This document shows, one piece after another, positions 39,325-47,554 of a DNA stretch of 64,000 nt. Under the pieces are notes generated by a model. It was not told where the DNA came from, ran no database searches, and saw nothing but the letters and a program-made list of their open reading frames with translations. How positions within the stretch are numbered: the stretch's first letter is position 1; each line of letters starts with the position of its first letter. The translations under genes were made by a program, and so were the position numbers. Location of the stretch: assembly GCF_019343455.1 (NCBI RefSeq), contig NZ_CP049362.1, positions 2,418,001 through 2,482,000 on the forward strand. Direction: 5' to 3'. Origin of the DNA: Alcaligenes ammonioxydans (GTDB lineage: Bacteria > Pseudomonadota > Gammaproteobacteria > Burkholderiales > Burkholderiaceae_B).

Positions 39325-39939
39325 TCACAACGGCCGCAACAGCAATAAAGCGCACAAGGCCCACATAAAAAACGCAATACAGGCGTCCAGTACTCGCCAA
39401 GCAAAGGACTGACGAAAAACCGGCTGCAGCAAACGTGCCCCATAGCCCAGGGCCAGGAACCAGCACAGGCTGGCGGCACAGGCGCCCAAGGCAAACGCCC
39501 ATTGCAAATGACCCGGATAGGGCATGGACAAGCTACCCAACAGCACCATCGTATCCAGATAAACGTGGGGATTCAAAAAAGTAAACGCCAGACACATTAG
39601 CACTATACGGCGGCGATTGCGCTCGCTTCCCTGACCGGCTAGCAAACTGCCCGTGCCCGCCCAGGCCCGCTGGACGGCCCTCCATCCATACCAGGCCAGA
39701 AAGACTGCGGCCCCCCAACGCAGAACTTGCAACAGACCTGGCCACTCATGCACCAAGGTACCAATACCAGCAACGCCTCCCAGAATCAGGACAATATCAG
39801 CCAGCGCACAAATACCGACCACCAGCCCCACATGGCGACGCTCCAGACCTTGCCGCAACACGAAGGCATTTTGAGAGCCAATAGCGATAATCAGGCCAGC
39901 TCCGCTCAAAAAACCCGTCGCTGCAACAGAGAAAAACAT
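39325..39939 (-). CDS. argO: LysE/ArgO-family amino-acid exporter
   Basis: This exporter removes arginine and/or lysine from the cytoplasm. The 204-residue protein has six membrane helices with the family start GFLSGAGLIIAIGSQNAFVLRQGL and the helix-4 motif FTFLNPHVYLDTMVLLG. It is divergent from a LysR gene of the ArgP type, the classic argO-argP arrangement. In those systems ArgP with bound arginine switches on the exporter. The ArgP gene here carries a frameshift, so regulation may be lost or variable. Confidence 0.93.
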   Translation of the reverse strand: MFFSVAATGFLSGAGLIIAIGSQNAFVLRQGLERRHVGLVVGICALADIVLILGGVAGIGTLVHEWPGLLQVLRWGAAVFLAWYGWRAVQRAWAGTGSLLAGQGSERNRRRIVLMCLAFTFLNPHVYLDTMVLLGSLSMPYPGHLQWAFALGACAASLCWFLALGYGARLLQPVFRQSFAWRVLDACIAFFMWALCALLLLRPL

Positions 39940-39985
39940 ACCGCTCCCCTCTCGGAACTTGAAAACCGCCTTATAGTGCTATCCT

Positions 39986-40006
39986 TTAGCTATTAAGAAA
40001 AGCTAA
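39986..40006. promoter_or_regulatory. dyad between argO and argP, candidate ArgP site
   Basis: TTAGCT and AGCTAA form inverted arms around nine AT-rich bases, with further half-site-like CTAAT copies just downstream. Placement fits a LysR binding region controlling argO. Confidence 0.45.
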
Positions 40007-40051
40007 TTACTCTTTACATAGTTAAGCAAAACTAATCACTCCGGACTTGTC

Positions 40052-40952
40052 ATGGATTTACTGCACCCACAGCTAAGAGCCTTTACAGCAGTCCTGGAGG
40101 AAGGCAGTTTCGAGGCAGCTGGACGTAGGCTACACATCACGAGCTCTGCCGTCTCACAACGGATCAAGGCACTGGAAGACAGGCTGGGGCAGGTTCTGGT
40201 CCTGCGCCAACCGCCTTGTCGCCCCACACCGGCAGGCGAACTGCTGCTGCGTCGTGTCCGTCCCATGCAGGCTCTGGAAGCAGAGGCCCTCGCCGATTTC
40301 CTGCCCGAGAAAAATGGAACGAACCGCCCCATCGCTATTGCGGTCAACAGCGATTCACTGGACACCTGGTTCCTTCAAGCTCTGGCCCAGCTCAGTCAGG
40401 CACACGGCTACTTGTTTGATGTACGGGTTGATGACCAGGACCATACGCTGGAGCTGATACGAAATGGCTCTGTGCTGGCCGCGGTCACTGCCGAGCCCAC
40501 ACCCTTGCAAGGCTGTGAGGTTCAGGCTTTGGGCATCATGCGTTATCAGGCCATTGCCTCGACGGCCTTTGTCAGCCGACACTTTAGTCAAGGAGCACAG
40601 GCAGACTCACTGGCTCAAGCCCCCATGATTGTCTTTAATCGCAAAGACGAGTTGCAATGGCGTTTTATACGTCAGATCACCGATGTGACGCTTGCCCCCC
40701 CCCATCCACTATCTGCCCACCTCGACCGGCTTTGTGAAGGCAGCAGCCTTGGGGCTGGGCTGGTGCCTGGCCCCGGACTCCATGGTTTGCGACGCTCTGG
40801 CAGCCCGGGAACTGGCCTTGGTCGCCCCGGGCCTTTGGCTGGATGTCCCCCTGTACTGGCAGCATGCCGCGATCCGGTCTGACACCTTGCGTAATATAGG
40901 TGCCGCGCTGCAAAACGCCGCCAGCAGCTCTTTAGGCCCTGTACAGGACTGA
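40052..40952 (+). pseudogene. argP: ArgP-type LysR regulator, frameshifted in a nine-C tract
   Basis: The N-terminal part reads LHPQLRAFTAVLEEGSFEAAGRRLHITSSAVSQRIKALE, the ArgP/IciA helix-turn-helix, and continues normally to IRQITDVTLAP. At a run of nine C (40695-40703) the frame slips into unrelated sequence. The adjacent frame carries the expected ArgP C-terminus: PPIHYLPTSTGFVKAAALGLGWCLAPDS through LDVPLYWQH. Removing one C restores a 299-codon gene of normal ArgP length. Causes could be a true mutation, a phase-variable tract or a base-calling error; sequence alone cannot tell. It is divergent from argO, its expected target. Confidence 0.85.
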
Positions 40953-41037
40953 TCAAGGACGGATCGGATCCATCCCGATCTGATCTGATCGGCCCCAGTC
41001 TGGTCGTGCGCGGCACGCTCGATCCAGCACGACGCCT

Positions 41038-41661
41038 TCAGGCCGCCGCCTCGGCCACGGCTCTGCGCACCGCCTCACGCTCGCCAACCCGCTGAAGATA
41101 GGCTACCAGCCTGGGGAATCTGCTCATCTCCACCTCATCGCCTTCAAGCCAGCTCCCCACGGTGTAAAGATAGCCATCGGAAACGGTAAATTGCTCGCCC
41201 ATCACCCAAGGTCCAACAATAAGGGACTCCAGAAAGGCAGCACACGCCGTCATATTTTGTGGAACCTTAAGGCGCATGGCCTCGTGGGCCGCGGGATCAT
41301 CGGCCCAGCGGGCACCCCGGCGCTTGTGTGCATGGGCGACATGCACCGTCGATGCCAGATAACTGTTGAGCTCCTGCAAACGAGCAAAAGCAAAAGGGTC
41401 GTCCAGAGGCGCCAACTGTGCCTGCGGAAAGCGTTGTGCCACAAAGGCCAGCAAAGCCGGAGTTTCAGTCAATGTCCCCTGTTCAGTCACCAGCGCCGGG
41501 ACACGCCCCTTGGGGTTGATACGCAAAAACTCCGGGCTTTGCTGCTGATTAGCCGCGAAATCCAGCTTGACCACCTCGACATCCGCACCTGCCTCATACA
41601 AGGCAATGTGTGTTGCCAGCGCACAGGTACCTGTTGCGGAATAAAACACCCAACGTGCCAT
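41038..41661 (-). CDS. glutathione S-transferase
   Basis: The 207-residue protein has a thioredoxin-like N-terminal domain beginning MARWVFYSATGTCALATHIALYEAG, with the GTCAL beta-class GST signature, the cis-Pro GRVPALVTEQG and the ETPALLAFVA glutathione-binding segment. An all-helical C-terminal domain with VSDGYLYTVGSWLE follows. The start is set by GAGGAGC upstream of the ATG. It is the last backbone gene before the IS fragment and island. Confidence 0.92.
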   Translation of the reverse strand: MARWVFYSATGTCALATHIALYEAGADVEVVKLDFAANQQQSPEFLRINPKGRVPALVTEQGTLTETPALLAFVAQRFPQAQLAPLDDPFAFARLQELNSYLASTVHVAHAHKRRGARWADDPAAHEAMRLKVPQNMTACAAFLESLIVGPWVMGEQFTVSDGYLYTVGSWLEGDEVEMSRFPRLVAYLQRVGEREAVRRAVAEAAA

Positions 41662-41782
41662 CTTGTGCTCCTCTTTTATTGTCGTTAAAGAGGCCATTAT
41701 GACGCTGTGAATCCCGGGTTCGGGAAAAATGATGCGAGGCTTGGACCACGGAGCATCACAAACAGGCTCTCATTCGCCCTGT

Positions 41783-42189
41783 TGAATCGCCCCAGGTTTT
41801 AAGGAGGCTCCAAGCTTCGAGGGAATGAGGCACGAACAAGCTACCCCTGAAGTCCGTGAGCGTGTCGTGCGCTTGGTACAGGAGCACACCGTGGTGAGTA
41901 CCCGTCGCTGTGGGCGGGTGTTGAGTCTATTGCGCCGAAAATCGGTTGCGTACCGGCCGCTTTGCTCGATTAGGTCAAGCGCAGCGAGATCGACAGCGGC
42001 AGGCGTGATGGCATGACCAGCAGCGAACGCGAACGCATGAAGGCATGGAGCGCGAAAACAGGGAGCTACGCCGGACCAACAAGTTATTGGAGTCGGCCAG
42101 CGCTTTTATTGACCAGGCGGCACTCGACCGCGAGCTCAAGAAGTAAATGCCTATATAGACCGACACCGGGGCGTCTACGGGGTCGAGCG
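41783..42189 (+). mobile_element. IS3-family fragment, copy 1 (left 407 bp only)
   Basis: It begins with the IS terminal sequence TGAATCGCCCCAGG. It then encodes a broken Orf[15 protein letters not shown] in one frame, [19 protein letters not shown] in another, a TAG inside the continuation, then RENRELRRTNKLLES in a third frame. It ends inside the first codons of OrfB (YIDRHRGVYGVE). No DDE domain or right inverted repeat follows, so it cannot transpose by itself. A near-identical 407-bp copy with the same lesions lies in direct orientation at 47552. Confidence 0.85.
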
Positions 42190-42326
42190 GAGCCATCGTC
42201 AAGCGCGCTGAAGAAACTCTATCACCGTACCCACTCTAGCGCGCTGTGCCGGTGAAGGCCGTATTTTAACCAAACAGCTCCTCGACTCCTGGAGTGATTC
42301 ATATGAAACCAGAGAAGAAAACTCAT
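42190..42326. other. junction between IS fragment copy 1 and the AT-rich cassette
   Basis: The first hundred bases are still of backbone-like composition and not recognisable, possibly debris of another element. Composition changes abruptly to AT-rich near 42290. Confidence 0.4.
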
Positions 42327-43064
42327 TTAAGAAGATTGGCTTATAGGCTCTAAAATCAATCTTTCTTTACCTTTACCAATGTTCTTCCTCTGCACTTTCA
42401 GCAGAGGCAGCTCGTTAGTATTTTTTACATGCGTCCCGCCACACGGTATTACATATCCATTACATTCCCAATAACGGGCATCCGGACAGTCCTCTCGTGA
42501 ACTCATCGTTATCGAACACCCCCCTCTGATTAATTCATTAGCAAGCTCTTCAATCTTATTTATTTCCTCTTGATTGAAACGGTCTTCAACCAAAAAATCT
42601 AATCTGGCACCATCAGTTTTAATGTGGCAACCAATCGTATTTCCAACTACCCCAGGACGACATAGATCAATAGCCCAGTACAAAATATGCGCTGCGCTAT
42701 GGTTTAAAGACATTTTTCTTCTACGATCACGATCAATTCTCAACAAAACCTCATCACCAACGTTAAAATTAATTAACCCACCCCTATTTTCAACTTTATG
42801 CAATATTATTCCACCAGTTTTAATACCTGAAAACCCATCAATAAAAATAGGTATAGCATCACAAATTTGAGCATCATTAAATTCGATAGCTATATTAGGG
42901 TTCTCAATCAATCGAATCTTGCCATGATCACCTTCTTGCCCCCCACCCTCCGGGTACGCTATAGTTTGATCAAGCTCAATTGCTAAATCATAGATACCCA
43001 CTATTCTAGCCTTACATTCTAATTCTTCTGGCTTTTCATAATAACGCTTGATTGTTGTACGCAT
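42327..43064 (-). CDS. AlaX-type alanyl-tRNA editing protein
   Basis: This is a free-standing relative of the AlaRS editing domain; AlaX proteins remove wrong amino acids such as Ser or Gly from tRNA-Ala. The 245 residues have an N-terminal barrel with TIAYPEGGGQEGDHG, then the zinc-site motifs HSAAH (His122 and His126) and CGGTH (Cys208, His212), plus GCHIKTDGARLDF. All four zinc ligands are present, so it should be active. The ATG has AAAGG upstream. It is last in a four-gene AT-rich operon with exporter, acetyltransferase and synthase genes. This suggests protection of tRNA-Ala from an amino acid that the operon makes or moves (inference). Confidence 0.9.
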   Translation of the reverse strand: MRTTIKRYYEKPEELECKARIVGIYDLAIELDQTIAYPEGGGQEGDHGKIRLIENPNIAIEFNDAQICDAIPIFIDGFSGIKTGGIILHKVENRGGLINFNVGDEVLLRIDRDRRRKMSLNHSAAHILYWAIDLCRPGVVGNTIGCHIKTDGARLDFLVEDRFNQEEINKIEELANELIRGGCSITMSSREDCPDARYWECNGYVIPCGGTHVKNTNELPLLKVQRKNIGKGKERLILEPISQSS

Positions 43065-43084
43065 TATTTACCTTTCAATATCTT

Positions 43085-43933
43085 TTAACCTTCTTTTTTT
43101 ACTAAAAAAATACCTGTCAATACAATAAAAATTCCAAACATTTCTTGTGCAGTTAATGTTTCATAAAAAATAAAATAAGATAAAATCGCTGAAATTACAG
43201 GCTGCATCAGAACGAGAACAGCAGCTAAGTTGACAGATATACCACCTAAAACATAGCTAAGACCGCCTTGCCCTAATATCTGAGAAAATATGGCCAAACC
43301 CAACAATGGCCACAAAGCTTCAAAATCATTAGGATAGGAAACTCCTTCCATGAGAAGGCTACTTATAAGAAGTACCACTATAGATCCGTATGCACTGTAA
43401 TACATTACCTGAATAGCACTTGCCTTTTCTCTGACCTTATAAACAATAAGCAAAAAAATAGCATAGAAAATAGATGTAGCGAACGCTAACATATCACCAT
43501 ATAAGCTACCGTTCGATAAATCCCCCTTCCCTTCTATCAAAACCACTAACCCAATTAATGTAACCAGCAAACTAATTAAAAAATTACGAGAAATTTTTTC
43601 TTTATAAATAAAATAAGCAGCCGGAACAATAGTAAATGGAACTAAGTTAGCCAATAAGTTTGCGTTAGCTACCGTTGTATAATGAAAAGAAATATTCCAT
43701 AAAATTAAATCTCCTGCCAGGAACATACCAGCAACAAATACCAACGACTTATCTCTTATAGATAAATGATTTCCTTTTTCAAACTTAAGTAATGGATACA
43801 ATATTGGAATGCTAAATAGAACCCTATAAAACCCAGTTGCAACAGGCCCCAAATCACTTAATTTTACAAATATCCCTCCGGTCGCCAGACATGAAACAAA
43901 AAAAATAGTTAAAAAAAACGAACGACTTTTCAT
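43085..43933 (-). CDS. EamA-family (DMT) transporter
   Basis: This is a ten-helix inner-membrane carrier of the drug/metabolite transporter superfamily. The 282 residues hold two EamA repeats: FVSCLATGGIFVKLSDLGPVATGFYRVL with LLANLVPFTIVPAAYFIYKEKIS in the first, and GGISVNLAAVLVLMQPVISAILSYFIFYETL in the second. EamA members export cysteine, O-acetylserine and other amino acids. Its ATG overlaps the stop of the acetyltransferase gene (TAATG), so the two are translationally linked. Codon use is AT-rich like the rest of the cassette. Confidence 0.9.
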   Translation of the reverse strand: MKSRSFFLTIFFVSCLATGGIFVKLSDLGPVATGFYRVLFSIPILYPLLKFEKGNHLSIRDKSLVFVAGMFLAGDLILWNISFHYTTVANANLLANLVPFTIVPAAYFIYKEKISRNFLISLLVTLIGLVVLIEGKGDLSNGSLYGDMLAFATSIFYAIFLLIVYKVREKASAIQVMYYSAYGSIVVLLISSLLMEGVSYPNDFEALWPLLGLAIFSQILGQGGLSYVLGGISVNLAAVLVLMQPVISAILSYFIFYETLTAQEMFGIFIVLTGIFLVKKEG

Positions 43934-44592
43934 TAATTTCTCAAAATTATTTTCTGCTCATTACTTTCCATTACTACTGAACAGTTATCAGGAATATCAG
44001 CTCTAATTATAGAGTGAGGTGAAATTTTAACATTATTGCCAATACGGACCTTACCAAAAATTCAAGCAAACCCTCCAATTTCAACATTATTCCCAACAAT
44101 AGGGTGGCGGCTTTTTTTTTCGTTAAATGCAATATGAGAAGAGCCTAAAATAACTTGCTGTAAAAAATAACAATTATCTCCAATAACGCAAGTTTCTCCA
44201 ATTACCGTACCAACCCCGTGATCAATCACGAAACTATGACCTATACTGGCTGCGGGATGTATCTCAACCCCTGTTCTAACCTTAAAATATTCCGATATTT
44301 TTTTTGCTTCGATAACCTTTCCGTAATTAAATAAAATATAATTTGATATCCGGTATCCAATCACCGCATCAAATGACGAATAAGACAGCAAAAGAAATCT
44401 ATAATCATTATTTGCAGATGGATCTTTCTCAAGAAACGCGTTCATATCCATAATTAACATTGAACATAAACCAAGAATTTCACTCCTTTTCAAATAATAA
44501 ATACTATATCTACTTAACACCCCAACCACTTTTGAAAGAATTATCCCCTCATCTGAAATAGCAAGCATAGGCATATTTTTACATTTACTCAT
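43933..44592 (-). pseudogene. serine O-acetyltransferase-like gene with an in-frame TGA
   Basis: A CysE-type left-handed beta-helix acetyltransferase that would make O-acetylserine. The N-terminal helical part is followed by hexapeptide repeats with GVEIHPAASIGHSFVIDHGVGTVIGE (catalytic His region) and RHPIVGNNVEIGGFA. A TGA then interrupts at codon 177 of 220, and the same frame continues IFGKVRIGNNVKISPHSIIRADIP to a TAA that overlaps the next ATG. Homologues usually have Lys or Arg at the stop position, and AGA to TGA is one change. The usual GGTG loop after the catalytic His is replaced. The product may be dead, a truncated active form, or rescued by read-through. Its start overlaps the synthase gene by eight bases. 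Confidence 0.82.
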
Positions 44593-45484
44593 AGCCTATA
44601 TAGCTCCTACCACTATCAGGGGCAACAGTAACAATAATCTTTCCTTTTTTATACTTTTTGGCCTCTTTAAGAGAAGCAAGAATATTTGCTCCTGATGACA
44701 CACCTACAAAAATACCTTTATTTTTACTTAACCAACTCCTCAATTCCATTACCTCATTGAAATCAACATTTATCATATGATCAATAAGACTAAAATTTAC
44801 TATTGGAGGAATAAAACCCACCGCTATAGCTTCAATCTTATATGGAATAAAAATATTATTTTTAAAATCACATCCACTGGGTTGAACACCTATTACCTTT
44901 GTGTCCGAACTAATCCCTTTTAAATACCTACCCACTCCCATTAAAGTTCCGCCAGTTCCAATTCCAGCGACAAAAGCATCCACTTTACGCACTTTCAATT
45001 GATTTATAATTTCTGGCCCGGTAGTCAAATAATGCGACAAAGGATTAGCTGGATTAGAGAACTGATCTAGAGAAATATAATTATTATCAGAATTCAATAT
45101 TTCTCTCGCCAGCCTAACATGCGACCCTGGCCCAGTATTGTGGTCAGACAATATAATTTTGGCCCCATAACTTTCTAAATTTTTTATTTTCTCTTTACTG
45201 AAGTTATCAGGAATTACTAAATTAACTTTATACCCCAAAGCTATAGCGGCAATAGTAATTCCCAAACCAGTATTACCGCCTCTCGGCTCCAGAATTATTT
45301 TGTCTTTCGTTAATAATTTTTTTTCTTGTGCATCTAATACCATATGCACTCCAGGTCTAGATTTAATACTCCCACCAGGATTGAACTCTTCTAACTTTAC
45401 ATAAACACCAGATCTATCTGGATTAAATATATTTTCTATTTTTATAATTGGAGTATTTCCCACATAGTTTAGCAACTCAGTCAT
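44585..45484 (-). CDS. cysteine-synthase-like PLP enzyme with an altered substrate loop
   Basis: This is a fold-type II PLP enzyme of the O-acetylserine sulfhydrylase group. The 299 residues have the PLP lysine Lys41 in NPGGSIKSRPG, the phosphate loop GIGTGGTLMGVG and the C-terminal VGVSSGAN. The loop that binds the substrate carboxylate, normally EPTSGNTG, reads EPRGGNTG (Arg68, Gly69), and the lysine motif has Ser-Arg in place of Asp-Arg. Such changes point to a beta-substituted alanine synthase with another nucleophile or acceptor rather than plain cysteine synthesis, which the intact cysM already covers. It is first gene of the AT-rich operon; AAGGG precedes the ATG. Confidence 0.88.
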   Translation of the reverse strand: MTELLNYVGNTPIIKIENIFNPDRSGVYVKLEEFNPGGSIKSRPGVHMVLDAQEKKLLTKDKIILEPRGGNTGLGITIAAIALGYKVNLVIPDNFSKEKIKNLESYGAKIILSDHNTGPGSHVRLAREILNSDNNYISLDQFSNPANPLSHYLTTGPEIINQLKVRKVDAFVAGIGTGGTLMGVGRYLKGISSDTKVIGVQPSGCDFKNNIFIPYKIEAIAVGFIPPIVNFSLIDHMINVDFNEVMELRSWLSKNKGIFVGVSSGANILASLKEAKKYKKGKIIVTVAPDSGRSYIGYE

Positions 45485-45717
45485 AGCCAGCCCTTAATAC
45501 TTTTCTGCCCAATCATTATTTAGATAAACATAATAAAAATGAATTTTTCCTAAGCAGTTTTGTTTATATCCATCCACCTAAGATTAATCTAAATTTTTTA
45601 GTTGATATAGCAGCAGTGCTAGGCTATTGTTATGGTTACAGTTGACTATAGATAGACCGGAAGTCAAAAAAATGGCCGAGCGTGCCTATACAACCCTATA
45701 TTTACAGGAAGTATTCT
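45485..45717. promoter_or_regulatory. divergent control region of the AT-rich cassette with direct repeats
   Basis: It contains GTTGATATAG at 45601 and GTTGACTATAG at 45641, direct repeats 40 bases apart, the layout used by MocR regulators. TTGATA (45602-45607) with TATTGT 17 bases on is a good promoter for the MocR gene. The other half is AT-rich and should drive the four-gene operon. Confidence 0.5.
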
Positions 45718-47181
45718 ATGGATGAATCACTGTATTTGACTTTGAGTAATAAGCTAAACCAGGCGATTAGCTCAGGAACTTTTAAAGCCGGCTCAAGACT
45801 TCCGTCGGTAAGGCAAACCGCAAAAACTTACTCAGTTAGTGCCAACACTGTTGTTGCCGCATACCGCCATTTAGAAGACCAAGGACTGATACAGGCACGG
45901 CCACAATCAGGTTTTTATGTACGTGAACAAGTCCCTCGCCTTAAACAAACGTTTCCTATAGAAAGTGCCAGCGCACCTCCTACTCAAGGCGTATTGCAGC
46001 TAATTGAAACGACTTTTGCCACTCAACAAAATCCAGCTTTCACAAATATTTCTCTAGCCTGCCCAAAGCATGACTCTGAGTTTTATCCAAGTGAAAAGCT
46101 GAGTAGAATCATGAGTCAGATCGTCCGGCGCCAACACAATATGATTTGTGAGTACGCATTGCCACCTGGTAGCTTAAATTTACGACACCAGATAGCCAGG
46201 CGGATGCTCGATGTTGGTGCTATTACTGATATCACCGAAATCACTATTACACACGGTTGTATAGATGCATTGCATTTGGCGCTCTTGGCAACCACCAAAT
46301 CTGGTGATTGCGTTGCCCTAGAGTCCCCTACTTATTTTTATTTAATACCTTTATTAGCCACATTAGGATTGAATGTAATTGAAGTTCCCACGGATGCTGA
46401 GACCGGCTTAGACCTTACAGCTTTAGAGTTATTAATGAAGGACCATAAAATTCAGGCCATTGTCTGCATGCCTAATTTGCACAATCCTCTTGGTTGCAGC
46501 ATGCCTCTCAAATCCAAGCAACAGTTGGCCAAATTAGTGAACAAATATCAGGTTCCACTTATTGAAGATGGGCTGTATTGTGAACTTCATTTTGATCAGA
46601 CCTTACCAGCGGTTAAGGCATTTGATTCCGATGGCTGGATTATTTTTTGCTCAAGTTTCACTAAAACCCTAGCCCCAGACTTCCGAATTGGTTGGATCTG
46701 CGCTGGACGCTTCAATCAAGAAGTACAGCGTCTTAAAAACCAGCTTTCAATGACCGAGTCTAGGTTACTGTGCGAGACCATCGCCTTATTTTTAGAATCT
46801 GGTGGCTACGATCATCATTTGCGAAAACTACGTAAACGCTACCAACAAAATATGGCTCAAGCACAATCGCTAATAGCGAACTATTTCCCTGCAGGAACCC
46901 GCACCACAAAACCACAAGGTGGATTTGTTTTCTGGGTAGAAATACCTGGAAATATAGATACCGTTGAGCTACATATCGAGATGCTTAAAGAAAATATTTG
47001 CCTTACTCCAGGCGCATTATATTCACCTAACTCTCGATATAACAACGCATTACGAATATCATGCTGCTATCCGTTTAATGAAAAATATCGTTTTGCTATT
47101 GAACGTGTCGGCGCTAAGGCATGTGCACTGACTGGCATATCTTCAAATCGAAATCATGAATCCATTCAACATAAGCCGTAG
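45718..47181 (+). CDS. MocR-type regulator (GntR winged helix fused to aminotransferase domain)
   Basis: This is a PLP-dependent transcription factor. The 487 residues have a GntR helix-turn-helix (SRLPSVRQTAKTYSVSANTVVAAYRHLEDQG, about residues 30-65), a linker, and a fold-type I aminotransferase domain with NLHNPLG, EDGLYCELHF and the PLP lysine in SSFTKTLAPDFRIGW. Start at the ATG with AGGAAG seven bases upstream; an upstream GTG adds 12 residues without a ribosome site. It is divergent from the synthase-acetyltransferase-exporter-AlaX operon, so it is the likely controller. Its ligand would be PLP or an aldimine with an amino acid. It is less AT-rich than the operon. Confidence 0.92.
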   Translation: MDESLYLTLSNKLNQAISSGTFKAGSRLPSVRQTAKTYSVSANTVVAAYRHLEDQGLIQARPQSGFYVREQVPRLKQTFPIESASAPPTQGVLQLIETTFATQQNPAFTNISLACPKHDSEFYPSEKLSRIMSQIVRRQHNMICEYALPPGSLNLRHQIARRMLDVGAITDITEITITHGCIDALHLALLATTKSGDCVALESPTYFYLIPLLATLGLNVIEVPTDAETGLDLTALELLMKDHKIQAIVCMPNLHNPLGCSMPLKSKQQLAKLVNKYQVPLIEDGLYCELHFDQTLPAVKAFDSDGWIIFCSSFTKTLAPDFRIGWICAGRFNQEVQRLKNQLSMTESRLLCETIALFLESGGYDHHLRKLRKRYQQNMAQAQSLIANYFPAGTRTTKPQGGFVFWVEIPGNIDTVELHIEMLKENICLTPGALYSPNSRYNNALRISCCYPFNEKYRFAIERVGAKACALTGISSNRNHESIQHKP

Positions 47182-47377
47182 AAAGAGTTTTTATTCAAAA
47201 CGTTATTCTTTGAATTTTAGCCACCTCTGGGCCGCTTCGTCTGAACAATAACTTTCTATCCGCAATTTTTTTCCTCGTCCACCTACTTAATGTCCGTTTA
47301 TATCCCTGTGAGAACATAACTTCGCGCCATAATTGCTACGTTATAACATAATTTTTATATAATGATGTGTACTTGGG
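47182..47377. other. intergenic before the Fur/Zur-like remnant
   Basis: About 200 bases. GTTATAAC at 47340-47347, flanked by ATGTTATAAC-type sequence on the minus strand, resembles a Zur box and sits about 30 bases before the remnant start. No gene is recognised. Confidence 0.4.
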
Positions 47378-47554
47378 ATGCAACCTACCATCAATCAGCA
47401 ACGAGTCGTTATGGCATTGGAGCAGTCAGACGCACTCTTAATCGCTGATGCCCTCCTAGACAAACTGCGGGAACATGTCCAAACGGCCCCAACGCAGGTT
47501 TATCGAGCGCTTAAGCCTTTGGAAACTTACGGGCTTTTCCATCGCATGAAATGA
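47378..47554 (+). pseudogene. Zur/Fur-family regulator, N-terminal remnant cut by an IS
   Basis: The frame reads NQQRVVMALEQSDALLIADALLDKLR and then TAPTQVYRALKPLETYGLFHRM, which is the winged-helix region of Zur-type repressors (VYRAL...GLxHR). It runs directly into the terminal TGA of the IS fragment, so the metal-binding half is missing. Composition is close to that of the backbone. The rest of the gene is not elsewhere in the window. Confidence 0.7.

Noticed and set aside
41662-41782. A left attachment copy of the ssrA 3' end
   Set aside because: No sequence resembling the tmRNA T-arm/acceptor was found here or further left.
44062-44064. TGA as a selenocysteine codon
   Set aside because: Homologues have Lys/Arg-type residues here, the position is not catalytic, and I saw no selenocysteine insertion hairpin just downstream.
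42327-45484. A D-cycloserine biosynthetic cluster
   Set aside because: Only the synthase, acetyltransferase and exporter have counterparts; the arginase-like, haem, racemase and ATP-grasp genes are missing.
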